Assembly: GCF_000092025.1 (NCBI RefSeq)
Contig: NC_003062.2
Coordinates: forward strand, 1,796,001-1,860,000
Reading direction: 5' to 3'
Length of the DNA: 64,000 nt
From: Agrobacterium fabrum str. C58
GTDB lineage: Bacteria > Pseudomonadota > Alphaproteobacteria > Rhizobiales > Rhizobiaceae
The notes under the pieces were generated by a model. The model did not search any database and was not told the DNA's origin. It saw only the letters and a program-made list of their open reading frames with translations. Shown here piece after piece: positions 37,841-45,781 of the stretch (its first letter is position 1; every line of letters begins with the position of its first letter). The position numbers and the translations under genes are program-made.

Positions 37841-38089
37841 TTGTCTGGCATCGTCGATCAGTTGCTCAATGGCGTCGTCAAGGGCGCTCTGGCTGAAGTT
37901 CTCACCAAGACCGGTATTCGCAAGACGCGCCGCGCGCGCCGGACGAAAAACACCGGCTCCCTAACCGGTGGTATCGTTGGTTCTGTTCTTGAGGCCGCAC
38001 TCAACGCCGCCGTCAAGCCCAAGCCGGCCAGGAAGCAGGTAAGCAAAAGGCGCACCGCCGCTTCCCGCAGCAGGCAGCGGTATAAATAA
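37841..38089 (+). CDS. Small basic hypothetical protein (82 aa)
   Basis: TTG start preceded by GGTGGGGGAATT, a strong ribosome site. The product is very basic: two arginine/lysine-rich segments (KTRRARRTKN and KPARKQVSKRR) flank a Gly/Val-rich helix (TGGIVGSVLEAALNAAV), with an N-terminal helix GIVDQLLNGVVKGALAEVL. No family recognised. The repeated helix-basic-helix-basic layout suggests nucleic-acid or membrane binding, which is speculation. Confidence 0.6.
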   Translation: MSGIVDQLLNGVVKGALAEVLTKTGIRKTRRARRTKNTGSLTGGIVGSVLEAALNAAVKPKPARKQVSKRRTAASRSRQRYK

Positions 38090-38233
38090 AAAGCAGCAGG
38101 CCGGATTTAGTCTGTCATGCCATGCCACGCAGACGTATTTTTTACGCTTTCCGGGTGGAAATCGCGCCGCGACATGTTATTTAGAGGCTAACAGAAAGCA
38201 GCGGCCTTGAACCGCATGTGAAAGGATATGGCC

Positions 38234-38569
38234 ATGAGCGGCATTCACGACATCATCGACAGCGAAGTGAAGAGCAACGACATCGTTCTTTTCTTGAAGG
38301 GAACCCCGCAATTTCCGCAGTGCGGTTTTTCCGGTCAGGTCGTACAGATTCTCGACTACCTCGGCGTCGAATACAAGGGCGTCAACGTGCTTGCCGATGC
38401 CGATATCCGTCAGGGTATCAAGGACTATTCCAACTGGCCGACCATTCCGCAGCTCTATATCAAGGGCGAATTCGTCGGCGGCTGTGACATCGTAAAAGAG
38501 ATGTTCCAGTCCGGCGAGCTGCAAAGCCACTTCCAAGAACAGGGTATCAGCGTCCGCGGCGCGGCCTGA
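38234..38569 (+). CDS. grxD: Monothiol glutaredoxin GrxD
   Basis: A 111-residue monothiol glutaredoxin. The CGFS active site (C30-S33) follows [11 protein letters not shown], and glutathione-binding residues lie in [19 protein letters not shown]. These proteins bind a [2Fe-2S] cluster as a dimer or with BolA. An AAAGGA site precedes two ATGs; the second, at 38234, has the better seven-base spacing. A hairpin terminator follows at 38617. Confidence 0.95.
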   Translation: MSGIHDIIDSEVKSNDIVLFLKGTPQFPQCGFSGQVVQILDYLGVEYKGVNVLADADIRQGIKDYSNWPTIPQLYIKGEFVGGCDIVKEMFQSGELQSHFQEQGISVRGAA

Positions 38570-38616
38570 TTTCGGCCGGTTCATCCGGCCCACCCTGATT
38601 GTCAGAAATTTATGCC

Positions 38617-38653
38617 AGGCGTTGCTTCATGCAACGCCTTTGCCGTTCTTTTT
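38617..38653 (+). terminator. Terminator of grxD
   Basis: AGGCGTTGC-ttcat-GCAACGCCT is a perfect nine-base stem followed by TTTGCCGTTCTTTTT. It lies inside the upstream extension of the MFS open frame, which argues that the MFS start is downstream of it. Confidence 0.8.
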
Positions 38654-38664
38654 GGGGCAATCCT

Positions 38665-39915
38665 GTGACAGAACTTTCACAATCCACCGCTTCGCGCGCA
38701 GGCTCGATGGGGCGCACGGAATTCATTGGGCTGGCAGCAATGCTGATGGCGCTGAATGCGCTGGCCATCGACATCATGCTGCCGGGTCTTCAGGAAATCG
38801 GCGCATCACTGGGCGTCGTCAATGAAAACCACCGCCAATACGTGATTTCGACCTATCTCCTCGGTTTCGGTATCGCCCAGCTTCTCTACGGGCCGATTTC
38901 TGACCGTTTCGGTCGGCGCAAGCCGATGCTCGTCGGTCTGGCCATCTACATCATCTCCGCCATTGCAGTGGTCTTCGTGCCGTCATTCACCGGCCTCCTG
39001 GTCCTGCGCTTCATTCAGGGCATCGGTTCGGCGGCAACGCGTGTCATCACCATCTCGATCGTCCGTGACATCTATGGCGGCCGTCAGATGGCGGAAGTGA
39101 TGTCGCTGATCATGATGGTCTTCATGGTCGTTCCGGTCATCGCGCCAGGCACGGGCCAGATCGTGCTCTTCTTCGGCGACTGGCACCTGATCTTCGCCTT
39201 CATGGCCGGCATCGCCGCCGTCGTGACGGCCTGGATGTATTTCCGCCTGCCGGAAACCCTGCATCCCGATGACGTCAGGCCTTTCACGGCTCGTTCGATC
39301 CTCGGCGGGTTCAAGATCGTGCTCACCAACCGTATCGCGCTCTGCTACACGCTTTCCAGCACCTTCATTTTCGGGGCGCTGTTCGGCTTCATCAACTCGG
39401 CTGAACAGGTTTACAAGGGCATCTACGGCCTTGGCGCATGGTTTGCGGCGGCCTTTGCCGGCGTGGCGCTGTTCATGGCCTTCTCGTCCTTCATCAATGC
39501 AAGGCTGGTCGGCCGGTTCGGCATGCGCAAGCTGTCGCACGGATCGCTGCTCGGCTTCATCGCCATCACCTTCGTGTGGTTGCTGGTGCAGATACTCGGG
39601 CCGGAGCCGATGCCCTTCGCCATCTTCATCGTGTTCTTTGCGCTCGCCATGTTCCAGTTCGGCTGGATCGGCTCGAACTTCAACTCGCTCGCCATGGAGC
39701 CGCTCGGCCATGTCGCCGGCACGGCCTCCTCCGTCATAGGCTTCATGGGAACCGTCGGCGGTTCGCTGATCGGCGCCGGCATTGGTCAGGCTTTCGACGG
39801 CACGGCGCTGCCGATGGTGGCCGGCTTCTTTGCCGTCTCCATCATCGGCCTTATCTTCGTGCTGATCGGCGAAAAGGGCGTGTTGTTTCAGGCCCACAAC
39901 AAGCCGACACGGTAA
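38665..39915 (+). CDS. MFS transporter, Bcr/CflA-like drug exporter
   Basis: About 416 residues with 12 predicted transmembrane helices. The motif GPISDRFGRRKPM between helices 2 and 3 and the helix 5 motif near VPVIAPGTGQ match the DHA1 drug/H+ antiporters of the Bcr/CflA family, which export bicyclomycin, chloramphenicol and similar compounds. The start at GTG 38665 (MTELSQSTASR) follows GGGGCAATCCT and lies after the grxD terminator. Substrate is not predictable. Confidence 0.85.
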   Translation: MTELSQSTASRAGSMGRTEFIGLAAMLMALNALAIDIMLPGLQEIGASLGVVNENHRQYVISTYLLGFGIAQLLYGPISDRFGRRKPMLVGLAIYIISAIAVVFVPSFTGLLVLRFIQGIGSAATRVITISIVRDIYGGRQMAEVMSLIMMVFMVVPVIAPGTGQIVLFFGDWHLIFAFMAGIAAVVTAWMYFRLPETLHPDDVRPFTARSILGGFKIVLTNRIALCYTLSSTFIFGALFGFINSAEQVYKGIYGLGAWFAAAFAGVALFMAFSSFINARLVGRFGMRKLSHGSLLGFIAITFVWLLVQILGPEPMPFAIFIVFFALAMFQFGWIGSNFNSLAMEPLGHVAGTASSVIGFMGTVGGSLIGAGIGQAFDGTALPMVAGFFAVSIIGLIFVLIGEKGVLFQAHNKPTR

Positions 39916-39933
39916 GTTCGGACAGACAAAAAG

Positions 39934-39966
39934 AAAGGGCGCGGAATTCTGTTCCGCGCCCTTTTT
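39934..39966. terminator. Bidirectional terminator between MFS gene and IMPase genes
   Basis: GGGCGCGGAA and TTCCGCGCCC form a ten-base stem around TTCTG followed by TTTTT on the plus strand; upstream A-rich bases allow minus-strand use too. The flanking genes converge. Confidence 0.88.
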
Positions 39967-39988
39967 ATTGAAAACAGCTGTTGTTCGT

Positions 39989-40813
39989 TCAAACCGTAAA
40001 AATCTTCTCGCGCAGCAGTTCCCAGGTCTCCTGATCCGGCGCCAGCAGCAGCCCGCCATCCACATGGCGCGGCAGATAGGGCGAACCATCAAGACGGGCG
40101 GCATAGGCGCCCGATTCCTGCGAGATCAACGTGCCGGCCAGATGGTCCCAGGGCATCAGCTTGTTATACATCAGGAAATGCATGTGGCCGCCGCAGAACA
40201 GGCGGTATTCATGCGCAGCACAACGATAGCTGGTGAACAGCCGCACATCCGCGAGGTTCATCAAAATCTTGCGCCGGGTCTCCACGTCGAAATAGCCTGT
40301 ATTGGCGATACCCACCATCTGCGACAGGTGCGGCGCTGTCACGACCGACATCTGCGTCTGCGATCCATCGGCGGCGCAAAGCCATGCGCCGGAGCCTTTT
40401 TCAGCAATCGCCCAGTCATTACCCATCGGATCGAAGATCAGGCCGGCAACGGTCTCGCCCTTGGAGATGACACTCATCATCACGCCGAAGAGCGGCAGGC
40501 CGGAGGCGAAATTATAGGTGCCGTCGATGGGATCGACCACGACAGCCAGATCGGCATCGGCAAGCTTGCTCAGCAGCGATGCATCCGCCGCCACAGCCTC
40601 TTCCCCGATGAACAGCGCCTGCGGCATGATTTCCTCGACACGGGCGCGGATCAGCCGCTCGGCAGCCTCGTCGGCTTCGGTCACGAGGTCTATCGCCTCG
40701 CTCTTGATCCGCACATCACCCTCGCCCAGATTACGAAACCGCGGCAGGATTTCCACTGCCGCCGCTTCCTGAAGCGCATTGGCGAGAGAGGCGATGTCGA
40801 GTTCGAGAGCCAT
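39989..40813 (-). CDS. Inositol monophosphatase family protein, copy A
   Basis: A 274-residue metal-dependent phosphatase. The metal site is EE at 71-72 and DPIDGT at 94-99, with the C-terminal WDHLAGTLI motif. Members dephosphorylate inositol phosphates, histidinol phosphate, PAP or fructose bisphosphate, and the sequence alone does not decide. It is the last gene of glsA-ttcA-IMPase B-IMPase A on the minus strand, 30 bp after its paralogue, with which it shares blocks such as EILPRFRNL and AIDLVTEAD. Confidence 0.88.
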   Translation of the reverse strand: MALELDIASLANALQEAAAVEILPRFRNLGEGDVRIKSEAIDLVTEADEAAERLIRARVEEIMPQALFIGEEAVAADASLLSKLADADLAVVVDPIDGTYNFASGLPLFGVMMSVISKGETVAGLIFDPMGNDWAIAEKGSGAWLCAADGSQTQMSVVTAPHLSQMVGIANTGYFDVETRRKILMNLADVRLFTSYRCAAHEYRLFCGGHMHFLMYNKLMPWDHLAGTLISQESGAYAARLDGSPYLPRHVDGGLLLAPDQETWELLREKIFTV

Positions 40814-40843
40814 GGGCGATATCCTTCTATCTGAGTATCAATC

Positions 40844-41671
40844 TTATAAGGCGACGATTTCCCGCCGCAGCATCTTCCAGCTTTCCTTGTCCGGCGCTGA
40901 CAGGATACCGCCTGCCGTCTGGCCGGGCCGGTAAGGCGTATTGTCGAAACGGGCCGTATAGCCACCCGCCTCCTGATGAACCAGCACGCCGGCAAGATGA
41001 TCCCACGGCGCCAGATTTTCATGGCCTATGAAATGCAGCTTGCCTGCCGAGACGAGCCAATATTCATGCGCCGAACAATTGATCGAAAGCGACATTTTTA
41101 TCTTCGCCAGATTGGCGGCAATGACAGGACGGCGATCCTCATGGCTGTGACGCCAGGAAAAGATGCCGACCATCTCGGACAGTGGCGCGGGATCCGTGAC
41201 CTTGAGCTTCGCCTGCGAGCCGTTCTTGCGGTGGAGGTAAGCCCCCTCACCTTTGAGCGCAACTATGGTGTCGCCCATGACAGGATCGTGGATGATGCCC
41301 GCCACCGTCTCACCCTTGACCGTGACAGCAAGCAGCGTGCCGAAAGCGGGAAAGCCGGAAGCATAATTGAAAGTACCGTCGATCGGATCGATCACGAAGG
41401 CAAGCGGCGCATCGGCAAGGGCTGGAATGACGGAAGGGTCCGCCTCATAGGTCTCTTCACCGACGATATGAGCCTTCGGAAACCGTTCGAGTAGCGCGGC
41501 GGTGATCGCCTTTTCCGCCAGAACATCTGCCTCGGTGACGAGATCGATGGCGGAGGTCTTTTCGGAGATGGCGCCGGCGCTCAGGTTTCGGAAGCGGGGC
41601 AGGATTTCCTGTGCGCCGGCAGCGGCGACGGTGGAAACGAGGAATTCGATATCTTTATCGGAAAGGCTCAT
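40844..41671 (-). CDS. Inositol monophosphatase family protein, copy B
   Basis: A 275-residue paralogue of the next gene. EE at 72-73 and DPIDGT at 95-100 bind metal, and APWDHLAGVLVHQEAGG closes the site. The frame continues 29 codons upstream into ttcA but MSLSDKDIEF has the better start. It follows the ttcA stop by 19 bp. The pair looks like a tandem duplication, with clear divergence in the substrate loop after residue 125. Confidence 0.88.
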   Translation of the reverse strand: MSLSDKDIEFLVSTVAAAGAQEILPRFRNLSAGAISEKTSAIDLVTEADVLAEKAITAALLERFPKAHIVGEETYEADPSVIPALADAPLAFVIDPIDGTFNYASGFPAFGTLLAVTVKGETVAGIIHDPVMGDTIVALKGEGAYLHRKNGSQAKLKVTDPAPLSEMVGIFSWRHSHEDRRPVIAANLAKIKMSLSINCSAHEYWLVSAGKLHFIGHENLAPWDHLAGVLVHQEAGGYTARFDNTPYRPGQTAGGILSAPDKESWKMLRREIVAL

Positions 41672-41690
41672 GGCGCGGGGCACTTCTTCA

Positions 41691-42629
41691 TCAGGGAGGG
41701 CTGGCCTCCCTACGCTCTTCAGGTGACGCGCCGGTGACAGCAAGCGCGGAAAAATCAAAAAGCTTCGGGTCGAGCAGATGCGACGGGTTCACATGCGCAA
41801 GCGCCCGCAGCATCACGTCCTTGCGGCCCGGCATGCGCCGTTCGATATCGGCCAGCATATCCTTCATGGCATTGCGCTGAAGCCCGTCCTGCGAGCCGCA
41901 GAGGTCGCAGGGAATGATCGGGAATTCCATAGCGGCTGCAAATTTTGCCATATCCTCTTCGGCGCAATAGGCAAGCGGGCGCATGACCATCAGGTCGCCT
42001 TCGTCATTCAACAGCTTCGCCGGCATGCCGGCCAGCCGGCCACCATGGAAGAAATTCATGAAGAAGGTCTCGAGAATATCCTCGCGGTGATGGCCGAGCA
42101 GCAGCGCGTCGCAGCCCTCCTCCCGCGCGATGCGGTAGAGATTGCCGCGACGAAGCCGCGAACAGAGCGAACAATAGGTGCCGCCGGAAGGCACCTTTTC
42201 CTTCACGATTGAATAGGTGTCGCGATATTCGATGCGATGGGCGACACCGATCTTCGCCAGATACTCCGGCAATACGTGTTTGGGAAAATTCGGCTGGCCC
42301 TGATCCAGATTGCAGGCCACCAGCTCCACCGGCAAGAGGCCGCGCCATTTCAGATCGAGCAGCAGCGCCAGCAGCCCATAGCTGTCCTTGCCGCCGGAAA
42401 GGCCTACCAGCCAGCGCTTCTGGCCGTTCAGCATGCCGAAATCTTCAAACGCCTGCCGCACATTGCGCAACAGTCGCTTGCGCAGCTTGTTGAAGGAAAC
42501 CGAACGCGGAGCATTGTCGAACAGGGGATGCGAACTGCCATTTTCTTCGGACGGGCCGTGATCTGCCCCGACCTTGTCCGCCCCTGCCTGATCTACAAAG
42601 TCATCGATCTTGGTGAGAATGTTCATCAT
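41691..42629 (-). CDS. ttcA: tRNA 2-thiocytidine synthetase TtcA
   Basis: A 312-residue ATP-pyrophosphatase that thiolates cytidine 32 in tRNA, using a [4Fe-4S] cluster. The PP-loop is SGGKDS (78-83), with CSLC at 153-156 and CDLC at 241-244 providing cluster cysteines. The start has GGAG seven bases upstream; two ATGs occur in tandem. It depends on the Fe-S pathway encoded at the left of the window. It is 61 bp after glsA. Confidence 0.95.
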   Translation of the reverse strand: MMNILTKIDDFVDQAGADKVGADHGPSEENGSSHPLFDNAPRSVSFNKLRKRLLRNVRQAFEDFGMLNGQKRWLVGLSGGKDSYGLLALLLDLKWRGLLPVELVACNLDQGQPNFPKHVLPEYLAKIGVAHRIEYRDTYSIVKEKVPSGGTYCSLCSRLRRGNLYRIAREEGCDALLLGHHREDILETFFMNFFHGGRLAGMPAKLLNDEGDLMVMRPLAYCAEEDMAKFAAAMEFPIIPCDLCGSQDGLQRNAMKDMLADIERRMPGRKDVMLRALAHVNPSHLLDPKLFDFSALAVTGASPEERREASPP

Positions 42630-42690
42630 CAACTCGCTCCGGCACGACTGCCGTTCTTAATGCAGGCAATGCCCCCATCCGCCGGCAATA

Positions 42691-43620
42691 TCAAGCCCCG
42701 AATACCGACCAGCCGGTTTTGGTCGCCAGCAATTCCAGCGCCTGTGACCCGAGCGCCGAATTGCCGACCTTGTTGAGACCCGGCGACCAGACCGCAATCG
42801 ACGCGTTGCCCGGCGCCACCGCCATGATGCCGCCACCGACGCCGCTCTTGCCCGGCAGGCCGACATGATAGGCGAAATCGCCGGATCCGTCATAATGGCC
42901 GCAGGTCAGCATCAGCGCATTAATACGCCGCGCCCGACGGTCCGACACGACGGTATGGCCGGAGAGCGGATTACGGCCGCGATTGGCAAGGAAGAGGCCA
43001 GCCCGCGACAGCTGCGCGCAGGTCATGGAAAGTGCACACTGATGGAAATAAACGCCGAGCGTATGTTCCACGGGATGGTGCAGATTGCCGAAGGACCGCA
43101 TGAAATTAGCAAGCGCGAAATTGCGGAAACCCGTCGCCTGCTCGGATTTCGCCACCGTGTCGTCAATGCTGATCGTGTCATCGTCAGCGAGGTAACGCAC
43201 GAACCGCAGAAGCTCGCCGATCGCCTCACGCGGCTGATGGCCGGAAAGAACGATATCGGTCACCACGATGGCGCCGGCATTCACGAAGGGATTGCGCGGG
43301 ATGCCGTGCTCATGTTCCAGCTGAACGATGGAATTGAAAGACGATCCCGATGGTTCGCGCCCCACCCGGTTCCACACCGTTTCGCCCGCCTTGCCGAGCG
43401 CCAGCGTCAGCATGAAAACCTTGGAGATACTCTGGATCGAAAACGGCACAAGCGCATTGCCGGCCGTATAGGTCGTCCCATCGACGGTGGTGATGGCGAT
43501 GCCAAACTGGTTGGGATCGACCTTGGCGAGTTCGGGAATGTAATCCGCAACCTTCCCCTCACCCAGCCGCGGCAGCATGCTGTCGTAGATGGAATCGACG
43601 ATACCCTGAATGTCCTGCAT
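42691..43620 (-). CDS. glsA: Glutaminase A
   Basis: A 309-residue beta-lactamase-like glutaminase releasing ammonia from glutamine. The serine-lysine dyad is in [10 protein letters not shown] (S64, K67), with [11 protein letters not shown] and the VDRL/SDRRAR-type blocks following. It may help acid resistance and nitrogen balance. The gene is first in the run glsA-ttcA-IMPase genes, separated from rpsD by a terminator. Confidence 0.95.
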   Translation of the reverse strand: MQDIQGIVDSIYDSMLPRLGEGKVADYIPELAKVDPNQFGIAITTVDGTTYTAGNALVPFSIQSISKVFMLTLALGKAGETVWNRVGREPSGSSFNSIVQLEHEHGIPRNPFVNAGAIVVTDIVLSGHQPREAIGELLRFVRYLADDDTISIDDTVAKSEQATGFRNFALANFMRSFGNLHHPVEHTLGVYFHQCALSMTCAQLSRAGLFLANRGRNPLSGHTVVSDRRARRINALMLTCGHYDGSGDFAYHVGLPGKSGVGGGIMAVAPGNASIAVWSPGLNKVGNSALGSQALELLATKTGWSVFGA

Positions 43621-43641
43621 GCAAAGCCTTCCCCAGCAAAC

Positions 43642-43668
43642 AAAAAAGCCGCCCCGAGGGGCGGCTTT
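43642..43668 (-). terminator. Terminator of rpsD
   Basis: On the minus strand AGCCGCCC-ctcg-GGGCGGCT is followed by TTTTTTG. It ends the rpsD message 22 bases after its stop. Confidence 0.9.
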
Positions 43669-43689
43669 CTCAATACTGAAACGCGTCGA

Positions 43690-44307
43690 TTAACGCGAGT
43701 AGAATTCGACGACCAGATGCGGTTCCATGACGACCGGGTACGGAACGTCGGAAAGCGACGGAACGCGGGCGTAGGTGGCAACCATCTTGTTGTGATCAAC
43801 TTCGATGTAGTCAGGAACGTCACGCTCTGCGAGCTGAACGGCTTCGAGAACCGTCACCAGCTGCTTGGACTTCTGACGAACTTCGATAACGTCGCCAGCC
43901 TTGCAACGGTAAGAACCGATGTTGACGCGAACGCCGTTAACCGTGACGTGGCCATGGTTGATGAACTGGCGCGATGCGAAAACGGTCGGAACGAACTTGG
44001 CGCGGTAGACGATGGCGTCCAGACGCGACTCGAGCAGGCTGATCAGGTTCTCGGAAGTATCACCCTTGCGACGGTTTGCTTCGTCGAAGGTGGCGCGGAA
44101 CTGCTTTTCGCGCAGTTCGCCGTAGTAGCCCTTGAGCTTCTGCTTGGCGCGCAGCTGCGTGCCGAAGTCGCTCATCTTGCCCTTGCGGCGCTGGCCGTGC
44201 TGGCCCGGGCCGTATTCGCGGCGGTTAACCGGGGACTTCGGACGACCCCAGATGTTTTCGCCCATGCGGCGGTCGATTTTGTACTTGGCCGATTCGCGCT
44301 TGCTCAT
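43690..44307 (-). CDS. rpsD: 30S ribosomal protein S4
   Basis: A 205-residue primary rRNA-binding protein of the small subunit. The S4 domain ([32 protein letters not shown]) and the N-terminal [14 protein letters not shown] are conserved. The zinc-binding cysteines of some S4 proteins are absent. It stands alone here, not in the alpha operon. AAGGAAATACG precedes the ATG. Its leader has two strong hairpins that may be used in autoregulation (see 44333-44395). Confidence 0.97.
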   Translation of the reverse strand: MSKRESAKYKIDRRMGENIWGRPKSPVNRREYGPGQHGQRRKGKMSDFGTQLRAKQKLKGYYGELREKQFRATFDEANRRKGDTSENLISLLESRLDAIVYRAKFVPTVFASRQFINHGHVTVNGVRVNIGSYRCKAGDVIEVRQKSKQLVTVLEAVQLAERDVPDYIEVDHNKMVATYARVPSLSDVPYPVVMEPHLVVEFYSR

Positions 44308-44395
44308 CGTATTTCCTTCTCAAAAGGTTATGCCGGTCTGTTGCCAAACCGGTTTAAGGAAACACGCCCTCCTCTGAGGCCCGTTTCAGGGCCTC
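44308..44395 (-). promoter_or_regulatory. Leader region of rpsD with two hairpins
   Basis: On the minus strand a perfect hairpin GAGGCCC-tgaaac-GGGCCTC (44395-44376) is followed by CCGGTTTG-gcaa-CAGACCGG (44352-44333), an eight-base stem with a GCAA tetraloop. Closer to the gene, CCTT-ttgag-AAGG overlaps the ribosome site. Such a nested arrangement is what an S4-binding autoregulatory leader could look like, but I do not recognise a known one. Confidence 0.5.
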
Positions 44396-44645
44396 TGACA
44401 GGCTTCTCACATGCAAATGGAGAAACCACGGGACATGTCGGTGATATTGACTGCCAAACGTCAGCACTTAAACTGCAAGGCAACCAACAAAACACACCGG
44501 ACATTACTGCCCGGCGTTGGGGCGGCTTCTAAACACGTTTTACAAATTTGTCAAACAACGCCCGCCGCTTTTTTCTTGCGAGTGCCCTTGAAAAGCCTGC
44601 AGTCCCTCCCATCTTTCCATCGTGATCAGAACTCGGGCCCCTCTG
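44396..44645. other. Gap between rpsD and terC
   Basis: Together with the two leader regions, about 450 bp separate the divergent genes. The middle 250 bp hold no good open frame or ribosome site in either direction. Promoters for both genes must lie here but no clear -35/-10 pair stands out. Confidence 0.5.
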
Positions 44646-44758
44646 ACGTGTTACCGGACAACACGTGATGTCGAGTTTCTTTAGGTTGGGGCCCACGTAT
44701 ATTTTTGACACGCGTTCCCCATCCGCAAAGCCAACCTCGTCCGGCTAAAGGTTGACTG
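44646..44758 (+). promoter_or_regulatory. Candidate cis-regulatory leader of terC
   Basis: Three complementary arms stand in series: AGGTTGG (44683-44689), CCAACCT (44731-44737) and AGGTTG (44749-44754). The middle arm can pair with either the first or the last, and the last overlaps the AAAGG ribosome site (44747-44751), seven bases before the ATG. This is the geometry of a translational switch. An additional hairpin ACGTGTT-accggac-AACACGT lies at 44646-44666. TerC-family genes are often preceded by manganese yybP-ykoY riboswitches, but the hallmark GGGGAGTAG of that class is not seen. Confidence 0.5.
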
Positions 44759-45742
44759 ATGGAGTTCCTCCTCAACGATTTTCTCGGTACCCCCACATGG
44801 ATGTGGGCGGTCTTCATTTCTCTCGTCCTTGGTCTCTTGGCGCTCGATCTTGGCGTACTGCACAAGAATTCCAAGGAAATCGGCATTCGTGAGAGCCTGC
44901 TGATGTCAGGCTTCTACATCGCCATTGGTTTGGCCTTCGGCGGCTGGATCTGGTACCAGTCCGGCCAGCAATCGGCGATGGAATATGTCACCGGCTTCGT
45001 GGTCGAAAAAAGCCTGGCGATGGACAATATCTTCATCATCGCGATGATCTTCTCCTATTTCGCCATTCCCCGCCAATATCAGCACCGCGTGCTGCTCTGG
45101 GGTATCCTCGGCGTCATCGTCCTGCGCGGCATCATGATTGCCGGCGGTGCGGCCATCGTCGAAAACTTCCACTGGGTGCTTTATCTCTTTGCGGCCTTCC
45201 TCGTCTTCACCGGCCTCAAGATGCTGTTTTCGTCCGACCATGACGAGAACGATATCGGCAACAACCGCATCCTGAAATTCCTGCGCAGCCGCCTGCCGGT
45301 GACGGAAAAGCCGCATGGCGAGAAATTCTTCGTCAAGGAAACCGACGCGACCACCGGCAAGCTGAAGACCTTCGTGACGCCGCTCTTCCTGGCGCTCATC
45401 ATGGTCGAAATCGCCGACCTGATCTTCGCGGTAGATTCGATCCCGGCGATCTTTGCGATCACCACCGATCCGTTTATCGTCTACACCTCGAACATCTTCG
45501 CGATCCTCGGCCTGCGCGCCCTCTACTTCGCACTCGCCGCCCTGATCCACCGCTTCGCTTATCTGAAATATGCGCTGGCTGCGGTTCTGGTCTTTGTCGG
45601 TTCGAAGATTTTCGTGGCAGACATGCTGGGCATCGCCAAGATCCCGCCGGCCGTCTCGCTCGGCGTCACCGTCGCCATCCTCGCCACCGGCATCATCGGT
45701 TCGCTAGTCGCGACGCGAAAGGAAGCAAAGGCTATCGAGTAA
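44759..45742 (+). CDS. TerC/Alx-family membrane protein
   Basis: A 327-residue integral membrane protein with about nine hydrophobic helices. The family motifs EKSLAMDNIFIIAMIF and ADLIFAVDSIPAIFAI carry the conserved aspartates used in metal transport. Relatives export manganese (MeeF/Alx) or supply metal to secreted enzymes. The length matches the Alx branch. Its leader suggests regulated translation. Confidence 0.9.
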   Translation: MEFLLNDFLGTPTWMWAVFISLVLGLLALDLGVLHKNSKEIGIRESLLMSGFYIAIGLAFGGWIWYQSGQQSAMEYVTGFVVEKSLAMDNIFIIAMIFSYFAIPRQYQHRVLLWGILGVIVLRGIMIAGGAAIVENFHWVLYLFAAFLVFTGLKMLFSSDHDENDIGNNRILKFLRSRLPVTEKPHGEKFFVKETDATTGKLKTFVTPLFLALIMVEIADLIFAVDSIPAIFAITTDPFIVYTSNIFAILGLRALYFALAALIHRFAYLKYALAAVLVFVGSKIFVADMLGIAKIPPAVSLGVTVAILATGIIGSLVATRKEAKAIE

Positions 45743-45757
45743 GGCCTATAACGGTAA

Positions 45758-45777
45758 GCGGCAGGGAAACCTGCCGC
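45758..45777. terminator. Hairpin between converging terC and HerA-like gene
   Basis: GCGGCAGG-GAAA-CCTGCCGC is a perfect eight-base stem with a GNRA tetraloop, between the two stop codons. No T-run follows, so it may work as a 3' end stabiliser or a weak bidirectional terminator. Confidence 0.55.
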
Positions 45778-45781
45778 AACC

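Noticed and set aside
44646..44758. Known yybP-ykoY manganese riboswitch before terC
   Set aside because: The GGGGAGTAG core and its partner loop are not seen, so I report only an unnamed leader.
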